NCBI RefSeq assembly: GCF_003460605.1 | Contig: NZ_QTVN01000001.1 | Location: 372,001-436,000, forward strand | DNA from: Ruminococcus sp. AF31-8BH | GTDB taxonomy: Bacteria > Bacillota > Clostridia > Lachnospirales > Lachnospiraceae | Reading direction: 5' to 3' | DNA: 64,000 nt | Part shown: positions 17,329 to 26,526 of the stretch, piece by piece | Layout of the letters: each line of letters begins with the position of its first letter | Position numbering within the stretch: position 1 is the stretch's first letter | Translations under genes and position numbers: made by a program | The notes under the pieces: generated by a model | What the model was told of the DNA's origin: nothing | Database searches by the model: none | What the model saw: only the letters and a program-made list of their open reading frames with translations

Positions 17329-18600
17329 TTGTTGATGAATCAGCTGTTTTAAGGCCTTTGTCATAGCATTTGATTTTATATGTGTTTCGATATTTTTCAC
17401 GAAAGTGGCAAAAAATATCTGACTGCGAATGCCCTGACTTAATTCAAAACGAAACTCCTGTACGCTTTTTGTACGATACTCAGAAAAATGTTCGTTCTGA
17501 TAGGGCAGAATCTTCATGGCACAGTAACTGATGTTAATCAGATTGACAAGCATTTCAATCCCTTTGCAGCTTCGCACCATATAGTTACAAAAAGACCAGA
17601 ACGTTTTCTGTTCATAGTAGCTTGTTTCAATATTCCTAATGCCGATATCGGTATTATGTTCCACCGGAACGAGTACAAAAACAGCGGAATATATTTCATC
17701 CTGTCACTTCCTGTCTGGTTTAATGGTTCTTTTTCCTGCCAGGCACAGAAAATCTGCAAGTCTTCCGGGAAAATGGTGCTGAAAAACAGGCGTTTTGTAC
17801 CGTGTTCTTTTTCAGTAGCGGTCACATAAGCCTGAATTTCCCGACATCCAAAAAGGTTGGTGATCACACGGTGTGCTCCGATATAGTAATCTCCGATCTT
17901 TTCATTGGAAAAAGCAAAATCTGTTTCAACAGAAAGTCTCTTCCCATGTTTGGCGGGACGTCCTCTGCGGCCGGTATGTGCAGGAGCATACATGACAGAA
18001 TCAATCCTGGCATTGCCGATAAGATCCAGATTCAGGTATTCATCAACGATTGAAACCAGATTTCGCTTTGTGTACCAGCTGTCACAGAGGATAATAACCT
18101 GCTTTTTCTCCTGAAATTCAGGCATGACCTGACGGATCATGGATGCAGCAAGTTCCAGCTTTGATTCTTTTTTCTGCCACATGCGATATCCAAGAGGAAG
18201 TGAAAGATAAGATACCCTGTCATTCTTCCATACAGGTGTGCAAAGCATAATACTTACAAAGCAGTGTCCATTCAGATAATTGGAACCATTATGTGCGGCA
18301 TGGTCAAAGAGTTTTGAAACATTCTCAAACCGAGTTCCTGCCTTTGCTACCATGGTATCATCCACACAAAGAAATATCGGCTGTGTTGCCAGTGAATCCG
18401 GTATCATTCTCAAAGCAACTTTAGCTGTGATATTCATAAAGTGGGAATAATCAACTTATGCATAGGAACATGCGTGGTAAAAGGTATTGAGGGATTTTGT
18501 GGTAATCCCAGACAAAAAGTGCTGATATAAAAATCGAATGGAATGTACAGATTCCAATGTTAGTATTGATAAAACGAGTAAAAACAAAGTATCTGCTGTT
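17329..18600 (-). pseudogene. Degenerate DDE transposase (IS4/IS701-like)
   Basis: The catalytic triad is visible: VDDTMVAKAG, LCDSWYTKRN and the Glu of NIETSYYEQKTFW, the DDE pattern of IS4/IS701-like enzymes. The gene is broken twice. An in-frame TAA at 18458-18456 interrupts HFLSGITTKSLNTFYHACSY ... VDYSHFMNITAKV. A frameshift near 17655 separates the middle (17655-18455) from the C-terminal part, which then runs into the integrase remnant at about 17328. The N-terminal coding signal extends to about 18600. No clear terminal inverted repeats were found, so element ends are uncertain and it should be immobile. Confidence 0.75.
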
Positions 18601-18682
18601 GGAGCAAAAAAAGTTTCAAAATAAATCAAAAAATATTTGTGAAGTCTACCAGTCAGAGTCTTTTCGTTGTATAATGTCTTTG

Positions 18683-18751
18683 TCGTACAGGGTCACTTTC
18701 CTTTGTAATGTTTTGGAGCAAACTCATTATACATCAGAAAGCCCTGTACGA
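18683..18751. repeat. Inverted repeat with terminator-like tail
   Basis: TCGTACAGGG (18683-18692) pairs perfectly with CCCTGTACGA (18742-18751); CTTTC/GAAAG extends the stem inward. ATTTTTTTATG follows on the plus strand. It could be an old insertion-sequence end or a terminator left from a deleted gene. The rest of 18601-18993 is AT-rich and shows no gene. Confidence 0.5.
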
Positions 18752-18993
18752 TATTTTTTTATGAAAAAGTTGTAAAGTGGTGGTCATATTTGTAAATAGC
18801 CATTGTCTCTACAGAATATATTGCTGCAAATATAAAGTCTCCATCCATAATTTATTGCTTTTTGCAATTGAAGCAGGGGACTTAACTGATTCAGGTAATA
18901 TATCTACAATAACAGATAAATTTATATCATCTGGATGAAATATTATATTTCATTTTTCACGTTAATGATATAAAATTATCAATGTAAATATCA

Positions 18994-19037
18994 GAGCATA
19001 TTTGAAAAATCATTCTCAATCCTTTTCAAATATGCTC
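18994..19037 (+). promoter_or_regulatory. Perfect 15-bp leader hairpin before the second MATE gene
   Basis: GAGCATATTTGAAAA (18994-19008) pairs with TTTTCAAATATGCTC (19023-19037) around 14 bases. It ends 4 bp before the AAAGGA sequence that precedes the MATE start, so it could control translation or be a short mobile repeat. A near copy of one arm, GAGCATGTTTGAAAAA, lies at 42670, upstream of the GH3 gene. Confidence 0.55.
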
Positions 19038-19058
19038 CGGAAAGGAACTTTTATACCA

Positions 19059-20417
19059 ATGAAAACCAGGATTCAGGATATGACCTCCGGTTCGCCGGGA
19101 CGGTTGATCATTCTTTTTGCAATTCCCCTGATGTTGGGGAATATCTGTCAGCAGCTTTATACAATGGTGGATACCATGGTCGTTGGCCAGATTGCAGGTG
19201 TAGAGGCTCTTGCAGCACTGGGCGCTGTTGACTTTCTGATGTGGGTTGTCACAGGAATATCCACCGGACTCACCCAGGGATTTTCCATTCAGCTTTCCCA
19301 GTATTATGGGGCAAAGAATTTCGAAAATCTGCGTAAATCTCTGGCACACAGTTATCGGCTGACCGCATTCATCGCAGTGGGAGTATTCATTCTCAGCCAG
19401 TCCTTTGCTTCACTGATATTAACAGGACTGCATACACCTTCCAATATTATCGGAATGTCTCTGTTATATCTGCGCATCATTTTCTGTGGAATCCCGGCCA
19501 CAGCCGCCTATAATATGTTTGCCTCTGCCCTAAGGGCTATGGGAAACAGCAAAACACCACTGACTGCAATGATCATCGCATCTGTGCTGAATGTTTCACT
19601 GGACATCCTTTTTGTGGCAGGCTTCGGATGGGGTGTTGCAGGAGCAGCAATCGCAACTGTAATCGCACAGAGCTTCTCTGCTGTTTACTGTTTCCTGATT
19701 TTACGCAGAATTGATATCGTTCATCTGACCAAAACAGATTTTATGCCTGCCTCCGGCATGAATGCCCGCCTGATGAAGCTTGGCATTCCTGTTGTATTCC
19801 AGAATATCATCATCGGTGTGGGCGGTCTGGTAGTCCAGTATGTGATCAATGGCTACGGTTTCCTTTTTGTGGCAGGATTTACAGCTACAAATAAGCTTTA
19901 TGGTCTGCTGGAAATGGCAGCTATTTCCTATGGATATGCCATCGTTACTTATGTGGGACAGAATCTGGGAGCCGGAAAGATTGACAGGATCAGGAAAGGT
20001 GTCCGCAGCAGTATGCTGCTTTCCCTGCTTACCTCACTGATCATTTCTGCTGCCATGTTTTTATTTGGAAAAAATATTCTCTCACTTTTCATTTCAGGTG
20101 AACCACAGCAGACACAGCAGGTACTGGCAATTGCTTTTAAATACCTCTCTATTATGGCTGCCATGCTCTGGGTTTTGTACTTCCTGTACGTGTACAGATC
20201 TGCACTTCAGGGGCTGGGAGATACCTTAATGCCTATGGTAAGTGGTATGGCTGAATTTGTCATGCGTATCAGTGCTGCACTGATCCTTCCCCATTTCATC
20301 GGACAGGACGGTATTTTCTTTGCAGAGATCGCAGCATGGAGCGGAGCCACTATGATTTTATGCATCAGCTATTATGTGCGGATGCATAAATATAATTATA
20401 GCAATCCTCTTAATTAA
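19059..20417 (+). CDS. MATE-family efflux transporter
   Basis: A complete 452-residue MATE transporter in the inner membrane, expected to export drugs or metabolites in exchange for Na+ or H+. It begins MKTRIQDMTSGSPGRLIILF and shows twelve hydrophobic segments in two homologous halves. Family stretches include GNICQQLYTMVDTMVVGQIA and AISYGYAIVTYVGQNLGAGK. The start at 19059 gives the usual family length; upstream in-frame ATG 19032 and TTG 19002 lack better ribosome sites. The reading frame is clean although its neighbours on both sides are broken genes, which suggests it is maintained. A perfect hairpin lies in its leader and a bidirectional terminator follows. Confidence 0.9.
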   Translation: MKTRIQDMTSGSPGRLIILFAIPLMLGNICQQLYTMVDTMVVGQIAGVEALAALGAVDFLMWVVTGISTGLTQGFSIQLSQYYGAKNFENLRKSLAHSYRLTAFIAVGVFILSQSFASLILTGLHTPSNIIGMSLLYLRIIFCGIPATAAYNMFASALRAMGNSKTPLTAMIIASVLNVSLDILFVAGFGWGVAGAAIATVIAQSFSAVYCFLILRRIDIVHLTKTDFMPASGMNARLMKLGIPVVFQNIIIGVGGLVVQYVINGYGFLFVAGFTATNKLYGLLEMAAISYGYAIVTYVGQNLGAGKIDRIRKGVRSSMLLSLLTSLIISAAMFLFGKNILSLFISGEPQQTQQVLAIAFKYLSIMAAMLWVLYFLYVYRSALQGLGDTLMPMVSGMAEFVMRISAALILPHFIGQDGIFFAEIAAWSGATMILCISYYVRMHKYNYSNPLN

Positions 20418-20472
20418 TGCATTTGAGACAGTTCAGCAGAGTGCAAAAGACAACATGATTTCACCCCAAAAG

Positions 20473-20530
20473 AAACGGCTACAAACCCAGTAAATATGTG
20501 ATAACATATCAATGGGCATTGTAGCCGTTT
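20473..20530. terminator. Bidirectional terminator
   Basis: AAACGGCTACAA (20473-20484) and TTGTAGCCGTTT (20519-20530) form a perfect 12-bp stem with a 34-base loop. It lies between the MATE gene (plus) and the end of the fused minus-strand frame, 2 bp beyond the latter's stop. Confidence 0.75.
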
Positions 20531-20532
20531 TA

Positions 20533-21390
20533 TCATCTTGCAACTTTTATTTCTTCCGGATACAAAGATTTATGGATACATTCTCCATTGCACCATACCT
20601 GGAATCCTTTTTCCCGGTGATATTTTTCTCCGGTTTTATCATAGATACTGCTCAGTTCTTTTTCCTGGCATTTTATTTTTTCCAGTCTGTAGCAGGACCA
20701 TTCATCCGGAATCGTAGGCCGTATACGGATTTCTCCGTTTTCCATTACACCGCTTTTCAGATAGCGCTTTATCAACTGTACCACACGTTCATCTTTTACA
20801 TTCTTCCGGAGAAGATTTATGAGAATTTCATGATTAAGAGTATCGAAGTACTTTGACAAGTCAAGGACTACAGCAAATGTATAGCCTTGTTCGGCATACT
20901 CCTTAACCTTAAGTATTGCATCTTTTGCACTTCTGTTCGGACGATAGCCATAGCTACCATCTGCAAACAGCGGTTCATAGATTGGCACTAACTGTTGGGT
21001 TATTGCCTGTTGAAGTGTACGGTCTATCACTGTTGGTATGCCAAGCTTTCGCACACCACCATCTGGTTTTGGAATCTCAACTCGTCTTACTGGAGACGGA
21101 GTATACTTTCCACGATAAATGCGGTCGGTTAACTCTTGTTGATGTTCCTTTAGATATGGAAGAGCCTTCTCAATGGTCATGCCATCAATTCCCGGCGCTC
21201 CCTTGTTTGCCTTAACTCTCTTATATGCTCTGTTAAAGTTGTCTTTATACAGTATCGCTTCCAAAAGTCTCGGCTGTGCACTGTCTCTTTCTTTCCATAT
21301 CCGATTGAATGACCTAGACGCTTTCACATACCCTTCATGTTCCGCATTATCTCTTTGCGAACAGCCATTGTTTTCAATGTTTTCTGCCAT
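20533..21390 (-). pseudogene. Group II intron reverse transcriptase fragment fused to a foreign C-terminal tail
   Basis: Residues 1-218 are a group II intron maturase-type reverse transcriptase start: KANKGAPGIDGMTIEKALPY, YTPSPVRRVEIPKPDGGVRK, IYEPLFADGSYGYRPNRSAK and VLDLSKYFDTLNHEILINLL. Right after KSGVMENG, where the YADD-containing palm should follow, the sequence switches to IRIRPTIPDEWSCYRLEKIK and about 45 more residues unlike any maturase. That tail weakly resembles the C-terminal beta domain of GH65/GH94-type glycoside phosphorylases, and it ends directly at a terminator as a native gene would. I read it as an intron remnant joined by deletion to the end of a host gene. It lacks the polymerase active site and the X/En domains. 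Confidence 0.75.
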
Positions 21391-21691
21391 AGACGGTCAT
21401 TCCTCCCTATATAGTCAAGTCTTTTTTCCTTGAAAATCAAAGATTTTTTAGTGTTTCATCAATAAATATCTCAGAAGAAGGAGCCATAGGAATGGACATT
21501 TCTCTGTATCTGGTACGAAAATAGTGGATTTTGGGTGCACGAAGTAAAACGTCTTCTTATTTCGTTTTACATGGCCTTGTGTGTACCCATCCATCTACGG
21601 CAGCGAACCTCCCATGTCTACCAGGATCATCAGTCTATGCCGAGTCCTAACTTGTCGGGTAGAAACACCTATTACTAAGTATATCCCCCAC

Positions 21692-21726
21692 AGATCCGTA
21701 CGTGCCCAATTCAGGCATACGGCTCT
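21692..21726 (-). ncRNA. Group II intron domain V
   Basis: On the minus strand AGAGCCGTATGC pairs with GCACGTACGGATCT around CTGAATTGG. The AGC triad at the base, the internal bulge and the roughly 34-nt length are the conserved marks of the ribozyme core. Confidence 0.8.
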
Positions 21727-21747
21727 TCACGACACTTATGCCTCAGA

Positions 21748-23043
21748 TTATCCATATAGGCTCACATAAATACGTGGTCTTACTATAGGATGCTCCTTCA
21801 AAAATTGATTGAATCCATCCCATGTATAACTTTTCCTCTGACTACGCCTATTCATCCAAAAATAAAGAATCTGAATAACTCTCTTACGGAAGTTATCCAT
21901 CATTTGATAGTTATCACTTATTCCATAATAATGGTAATACCCGATTAAAATCTGATTTACTTTTGCAAGAATATATTTCTTCTTTTCAAATCTCATGTCG
22001 CGTATAGTGATATTCATCTGTTTACATTTCTTCCGATATTTCTTATTGGCAGTTTTATGTTTTACTCTGAAATTACCGTTTCGGCTTTTGGAACAATAAT
22101 GAGTGAAGCCTAGGAAGTCAAATGTTTCTGGTTTGTTCCCCTGTCTTTTAAGGTTATCAGCAGTGAATCGACCAAAATAAATTAATCGAGTCTTTGATTC
22201 CTCTAAGGACAGCCCGAAGTGATTCATCCTTCTCTTAAGATGTTCATAAAAGAGTTCTGCGTCATTCTTATATTGAAAGCAGCACACAAAATCATCCGCA
22301 TAGATAACTATGTCTGCATATCCTTTTAGCAGTGGTCTTATTTTCTCATTAAACCACCATATAAGAACATAATGCATATATATGTTCGCAATTATTGGTG
22401 AACATACGCTTCCCTGTCCGGCACCGAATTCGTCAACATAAAATTCTCCATTCTTAAGAATACCTGCTTTGAGCATCTTTTCTACCAGTCGGAGCACACT
22501 GCTGTCTGTAATTCTTGATGAAATAAATTTCATTATCCAGTCATGATTCAAATTATCAAAGAAGCCTTTTATATCGGCATCCAGTATATAATTCGTCTTA
22601 TGTCCTTCAATCATGTCATTTAGCATTCTTATAGCTCCATGGCAGTTGCGGTTTGGTCTGAAGCCGCACATATTACTGTAGAAGTGGGGTTCAAAGACCG
22701 ATTCCAAAACTTTCCTAAGTGCTTCCTGAACCAGTTTATCTTCATATGAATAGATACTAAGAGGTCTGGTCTTACCATTCTCTTTTGGCATTTCCACTTT
22801 ACGTGCTGGTCTAGGTCGATAGCTTTTATTCTTAAGCTTCTCCACTAGCTGTTTTAGATTGTTATCAAGATTTGAGTTATATTCTTCTTTTGAAATGCCA
22901 TCAATCCCGACCGCTTTTCTGCCATCCATTTTGTAGTGGCATTCTTTAAGCATCTCAATGTTAATCAAATGCCCAATAGAATTAAATTTCATTTCTGGAT
23001 GTTGTTTTGATAATTCTGAGATTCTCTCAAGTTTTGTTGTCAT
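21748..23043 (-). CDS. ltrA: Group II intron-encoded reverse transcriptase/maturase
   Basis: A 431-residue maturase that splices its intron RNA and copies it into DNA targets. The start at 23043 (MTTKLERISELSKQHPEMKF) has AGGACA just upstream; the frame is open for another 33 codons. The reverse transcriptase blocks are complete: DGRKAVGIDGISKEEY, PLSIYSYEDKLVQEAL, FYSNMCGFRPNRNCHGAI, YILDADIKGFFDNLNHDW, GAGQGSVCSPIIANIYMHYV and the active-site VIYADDFVCCF. The C-terminal maturase domain X has FDFLGFTHY and YYHYYGISDN. There is no evident HNH endonuclease, as in several intron classes. The frame is intact and a domain V lies downstream, so the intron may be active. Confidence 0.9.
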   Translation of the reverse strand: MTTKLERISELSKQHPEMKFNSIGHLINIEMLKECHYKMDGRKAVGIDGISKEEYNSNLDNNLKQLVEKLKNKSYRPRPARKVEMPKENGKTRPLSIYSYEDKLVQEALRKVLESVFEPHFYSNMCGFRPNRNCHGAIRMLNDMIEGHKTNYILDADIKGFFDNLNHDWIMKFISSRITDSSVLRLVEKMLKAGILKNGEFYVDEFGAGQGSVCSPIIANIYMHYVLIWWFNEKIRPLLKGYADIVIYADDFVCCFQYKNDAELFYEHLKRRMNHFGLSLEESKTRLIYFGRFTADNLKRQGNKPETFDFLGFTHYCSKSRNGNFRVKHKTANKKYRKKCKQMNITIRDMRFEKKKYILAKVNQILIGYYHYYGISDNYQMMDNFRKRVIQILYFWMNRRSQRKSYTWDGFNQFLKEHPIVRPRIYVSLYG

Positions 23044-23724
23044 TATTTGTCCTACCTCTGAGTGTAGATAATGTTTCCCTTTTGATATGATGTCGTGTGG
23101 CTGGATATATGTTATCCGTTCTCGACTTCCCTCCAGTGGCATTACCCACCTTCATTAGTACTATTCGGCCATCCGACTACCTATACTCCATTTGATTTCC
23201 TTTTCTCATTCGTACGTCATACCTGTTAACACAGGAAAGTATAGGTTCTCCCCAGGTAACATACAGACATTGTAAAACATGGCTGGCTCTCAGACTCCGC
23301 CGTAGCATATGCTTCCTAACCCAAACAGAAACATACGTATTGTCTTCCGTCCGAAAGAAAACGTCGACCTACGGGTTACGTAGATTTCGGAGCTCAATCA
23401 CTTTCAGCCCTATTTCCTAACTGTTTACACTTAGAATACATCGTTACCTCTGTATCCCCAAAACTCGCTACCAGTGGTGCGGCTACACCTTACTGGATGA
23501 GATTTCCACTCATTAATCTGTATGCCCTTCTGGGCGTACCTCTCGTCCCGCCTGTCCATAACCAGGGTGTCAGCTCAGCTCCTTTACAGGGTCATGCCCT
23601 CTGGAATATATTCCTGCCGACTACTGGCTCATTCTTTGTTTGTTGTATTACTGACTTCTTTCCTGTAACAGCACCTTCCGGTGGACGCTTTCCTGTTACA
23701 TTCCATTTACTTCTTAATTCCAGC

Positions 23725-23784
23725 TATCATGGCTGGTCTCAGCCTTCCAGTTCCCTCTCTGAAGGACTCAGACCGGCCATGATA
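23725..23784. repeat. Long imperfect hairpin directly downstream of the IS110 transposase gene
   Basis: TATCATGGCTGGTCT and AGACCGGCCATGATA pair with one T/G mismatch; the stem continues through CCTTC / GAAGG around a 13-base loop. It lies 17 bp beyond the transposase stop. It may be the IS110 right flank, a terminator-like intron target, or part of a guide RNA locus. Confidence 0.6.
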
Positions 23785-23800
23785 CACTGTTTCTTTCTCT

Positions 23801-25090
23801 TTATGCTGCTGGCTGTATTTCTGGTCTTACGATGTCATTCAGCATCTTCTGACCATCATAATCTACACCTTTGGTTAGTATCGTATAAAATATCCGGATC
23901 AGCTTACATGCCACCGCTATCACTGACTGCATCTTTTTCAATGGATTTTTCTCCCTTGTCCGGTAATAACTATGGATCTCTTTGAACTCCTTGTTTTTTC
24001 CGATCACGGATATCGCAGATTCATACAATGCATATCTCAAACGCTTTCTTCCTCTGTGACTGATCCGGCTTTCTCCGTTGTGTTTCCCGGAGCTGTCCGC
24101 AACAATCGCATAACCGGCAAGCTTCTGCACCTGCTTTGGATTATCAAAACGTCCAATGTCTCCTACTTCTGCAATAAAGCAGCTCACCGTCTTTATCCTT
24201 ATCCCATTGATCTTCATCAGCTTATCTATATAGGGAATCTCAGAAAGCGTTTTCTCTATCTCTTCCATAAGTTCATCCATCCGTTTCTTATATCCTTCGT
24301 AATCTTCCAGCAGGTTTCGGATCTCTTTTCTGGCACTTCTTGGTGCTTCCGTATTTCCGATGCTGTGCTCCGCTGCTGTTACCAGGGTCGTTGCCCTCTT
24401 AATCCCAGCGCCTTTCAGCCTTGCATCTCTCCATATCTTGTTTACACCTTCCACTCCAAGTTCCCTGATATCACAGGGCATCGGTGCCTGTTTGATTACC
24501 ATCAGTCCGCTTACTGCATCCGGATTCCTGTAAACGTCTTTGATCTCCGGAAAATAAATGCTGAACCAGCGGGCCATCCTGTTTTTGATCTTTGTGATCT
24601 CTTCCTGTGTCTGAATTCGAAGGTTAGACAGATTTCTGATCTCTGCATAGATCCCGGTTGGGATATATGGATATGAGAATCTTCCTTCATTTACCAGACC
24701 TGCAATTGTTTTTGGATCTTTACGGTCATTTTTACTTGGATTATTGTCATCCAGCTCTTTGGATTTCTTGACATGATGCGGATTCACATGTACCGGCTTC
24801 ATTCCCTGTTCCTGCAGGTACGCTCCAAGGTTCAGCCAATAGTGACCTGTTGGCTCCATTCCTGGAATAATAACTTCCATTCCGTGTTTCTCTGCTATAT
24901 CGTCCATCCATTCTTTGAATGCTGCAAATCCAGCTTCATCGTTACTGAAAGCAAACGGCTTCTTTGAGTACTCATAATTGCGCCAGCTAAAAGCCCTTGC
25001 ATAATGGGTTTCACTTCCCACATCAATACCAATGATTAAAGTTTTTTCCGTAATAGATGCAATTTTTGCGTTCTGTGTGTTATAATTCAT
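23801..25090 (-). CDS. IS110-family transposase
   Basis: The 429-residue recombinase has the IS110 two-domain build. The N-terminal RuvC-like DEDD domain shows LIIGIDVGSETHYARAFS, the Glu of IPGMEPTGHYW and the Asp pair of SKNDRKDPKTIAG. The C-terminal Tnp_20 domain shows KINGIRIKTVSCFIAEVGDI and KLAGYAIVADSSGKHNGESR, including the serine nucleophile region, then HRGRKRLRYALYESA. The frame is intact. Characterised relatives recombine DNA guided by a bridge RNA made from noncoding DNA beside the transposase gene. The nested hairpin upstream (25097-25164) is a candidate for that RNA here. Confidence 0.93.
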   Translation of the reverse strand: MNYNTQNAKIASITEKTLIIGIDVGSETHYARAFSWRNYEYSKKPFAFSNDEAGFAAFKEWMDDIAEKHGMEVIIPGMEPTGHYWLNLGAYLQEQGMKPVHVNPHHVKKSKELDDNNPSKNDRKDPKTIAGLVNEGRFSYPYIPTGIYAEIRNLSNLRIQTQEEITKIKNRMARWFSIYFPEIKDVYRNPDAVSGLMVIKQAPMPCDIRELGVEGVNKIWRDARLKGAGIKRATTLVTAAEHSIGNTEAPRSARKEIRNLLEDYEGYKKRMDELMEEIEKTLSEIPYIDKLMKINGIRIKTVSCFIAEVGDIGRFDNPKQVQKLAGYAIVADSSGKHNGESRISHRGRKRLRYALYESAISVIGKNKEFKEIHSYYRTREKNPLKKMQSVIAVACKLIRIFYTILTKGVDYDGQKMLNDIVRPEIQPAA

Positions 25091-25096
25091 TTCAAG

Positions 25097-25164
25097 TACC
25101 TCACTGTTTAATAAGATTTTTTACTAACCGTGCAAAGTCAGTAATCTTATTTTACTCTGAGGTA
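25097..25164 (-). ncRNA. Nested stem-loop in the IS110 leader (bridge RNA candidate)
   Basis: Outer arms TACCTCA (25097-25103) and TGAGGTA (25158-25164) enclose inner arms AATAAGATT (25110-25118) and AATCTTATT (25143-25151), all perfect, with a 24-base apical loop. It lies immediately before the transposase ATG, where the IS110 subgroup encodes its bridge RNA. Transcription and guide function are inferred. The 108 bp from 25165 to 25272 show nothing else. Confidence 0.5.
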
Positions 25165-25272
25165 TTTTTTTCTCAACCTTCTTTCTCGGAATTCCTTATA
25201 TTTAAATTATACAAGAAGCTCCTTTCTGCTACAATATATTTATGGTTAATAACCCTTACAGCCAGTAAGGAA

Positions 25273-26177
25273 TTATCCATCTTGTTGCTTAAGCTGTATA
25301 ATGATGGAGCAATAGGTATGTGTAATTTCCGACGTTTTTAAATCAATCAATACAAAACACTTCAAAATGTAATTGTAAAAAACAAGATCAATGTAATAAT
25401 CTTCTTTTTCAGTTCGAATATGCTGTTGTCTCGCTACAAACGCATATCCTTTCCCCAACTCCATGAGAAATTTTTGAATATGCGTGATAATTCTCTGCTC
25501 CAATTCGCTTTCTGTAAAGTCTGTATTAGAAGATAATCCAAGAAATTCTGCTATTACTGGATTTTTGATAAATTCCAGCTTATCAGCCTGATAAGAAGCT
25601 GTCAGTTCTTTCATTTCTTTTTCAACAGGTTCTACATTTTGAGACATGAGCATTCGGTAATAATACTGTGAAGAAATATTCCGTTGCAAAGTCCGAACTG
25701 ACCATGTTTGCTCCTGTGCTTCTTTTGCATACCATGCCCGTGCCTCTGCTGATGTTTCCTGAAGCAAAATTCTATAATGTGTCCATGACAAGGGACGCCC
25801 AGACTTTGGACGCAGTGAGTCCAAAATTTGAGGAAATTCCTGATGAAATTTCACATATTTATACAGACTACTAAAATCAAAACCTTTACCATATTTTTCT
25901 TTTAATTCTGCTGATAGCTTTTTCATAGTTTTTTTGCCATAGTCCGCTTTTCCATTTTCATTCAGACACTCTATAGCAATTCGTTTTCCCAACAACCAGT
26001 TCCTTTGAACCAGAATTGTATCGACAGCCGCATACGCAATACTTTGTGCACTCTCCACGATTTCGCATGTATCAGCAAATAAATCTCCTGTTTCATGATA
26101 AGCAATCATACTTTTATTTAATTTTGGACTCGGTGAATCCAAACTTGTTTTTTCTTTTTCAGAATGTTTTTTTCCAT
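25273..26177 (-). pseudogene. DUF1016 (YhcG-type) PDDEXK nuclease-like protein, broken at both ends
   Basis: The body matches DUF1016 proteins: EIVESAQSIAYAAVDTILVQ, QRNWLLGKRIAIE, SGRPLSWTHYRILLQ, NPVIAEFLGL and the nuclease-like YYIDLVFYNYILKCFVLIDL. After KTSEITH the expected nuclease end (about 70 residues) is replaced by a short unrelated tail ending at 25273. At the front, an ATG at 26177 with an excellent AAGGAGG site 8 bp upstream is out of frame. Adding one A to the seven-A run at 26167-26173 would join it to HSEKEKTSLDSPSPK. Family members occur near type I restriction genes and in phage defence regions, but this copy should be inactive. Confidence 0.8.
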
Positions 26178-26202
26178 CAAAGCAACCTCCTTTTCGATAA
26201 TT

Positions 26203-26221
26203 GTTGCGACACTGTCGCAAC
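26203..26221. promoter_or_regulatory. 19-bp palindrome before the DUF1016 gene
   Basis: GTTGCGACACTGTCGCAAC has perfect 9-bp arms around one base. It lies 12 bp upstream of the gene's Shine-Dalgarno, a good place for an operator or leader hairpin. Confidence 0.5.
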
Positions 26222-26379
26222 TTTTCCATTTTGAAGTTCCAGATTGACACCCCAAAACGATTTCTTTAAATCTCCAAAATCTATGTTCTTATTTTACCCC
26301 AACTCTTTCATTCTGCCTACTGCTATTTCATGTTCACATATAATAATGATGTCGCAATCCACGACCTCATCGCCTTCAT

Positions 26380-26526
26380 TTAAACATAAATCAATTCCTT
26401 GAGAATAATCTCTTCTGCAATCGCTTTGTGTTGATTAGCAGCTCTTACCCAGACCATCTGTTCACCTGACTTATAAGTAAGGTTCGAGATCAGATATCCA
26501 TTTACATTCGTGTACGTTAATTTCAT
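26380..26526 (-). pseudogene. TnpV-like transposon protein, internally deleted (48 codons)
   Basis: The frame reads MKLTYTNVNGYLISNLTY, then GEQMVWVRAANQHKAIAEEI and ILKELIYV. The start resembles TnpV proteins of Tn4451-type transposons (NGYL-pattern N-terminus), and the end resembles their C-terminus (EWVGRMNNIRxxAEEI..ELIY). About 60 middle residues are absent. A middle-of-TnpV fragment lies at 28588-28683. The sequence from 26272 to 26330 is a diverged copy of 28555-28612. Confidence 0.5.

Larger units (their letters stand above)
21654..23560 (-). mobile_element. Group II intron (approximate limits)
   Basis: The minus strand carries a structured 5' region (about 23150-23560), a complete maturase gene and a recognisable domain V (21692-21726). 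A domain-VI-like stem then leads to a likely 3' end near CCCGAC at 21654. No GUGYG-type 5' boundary could be found by eye, so the right limit is a guess. It lies upstream of a second, truncated intron reverse transcriptase on the same strand. Confidence 0.65.

Noticed and set aside
20533..23043. Possible retron or diversity-generating retroelement
   Set aside because: The complete reverse transcriptase has maturase domain X and a downstream group II domain V. There is no msr/msd-type structure, accessory effector or template-repeat pair.
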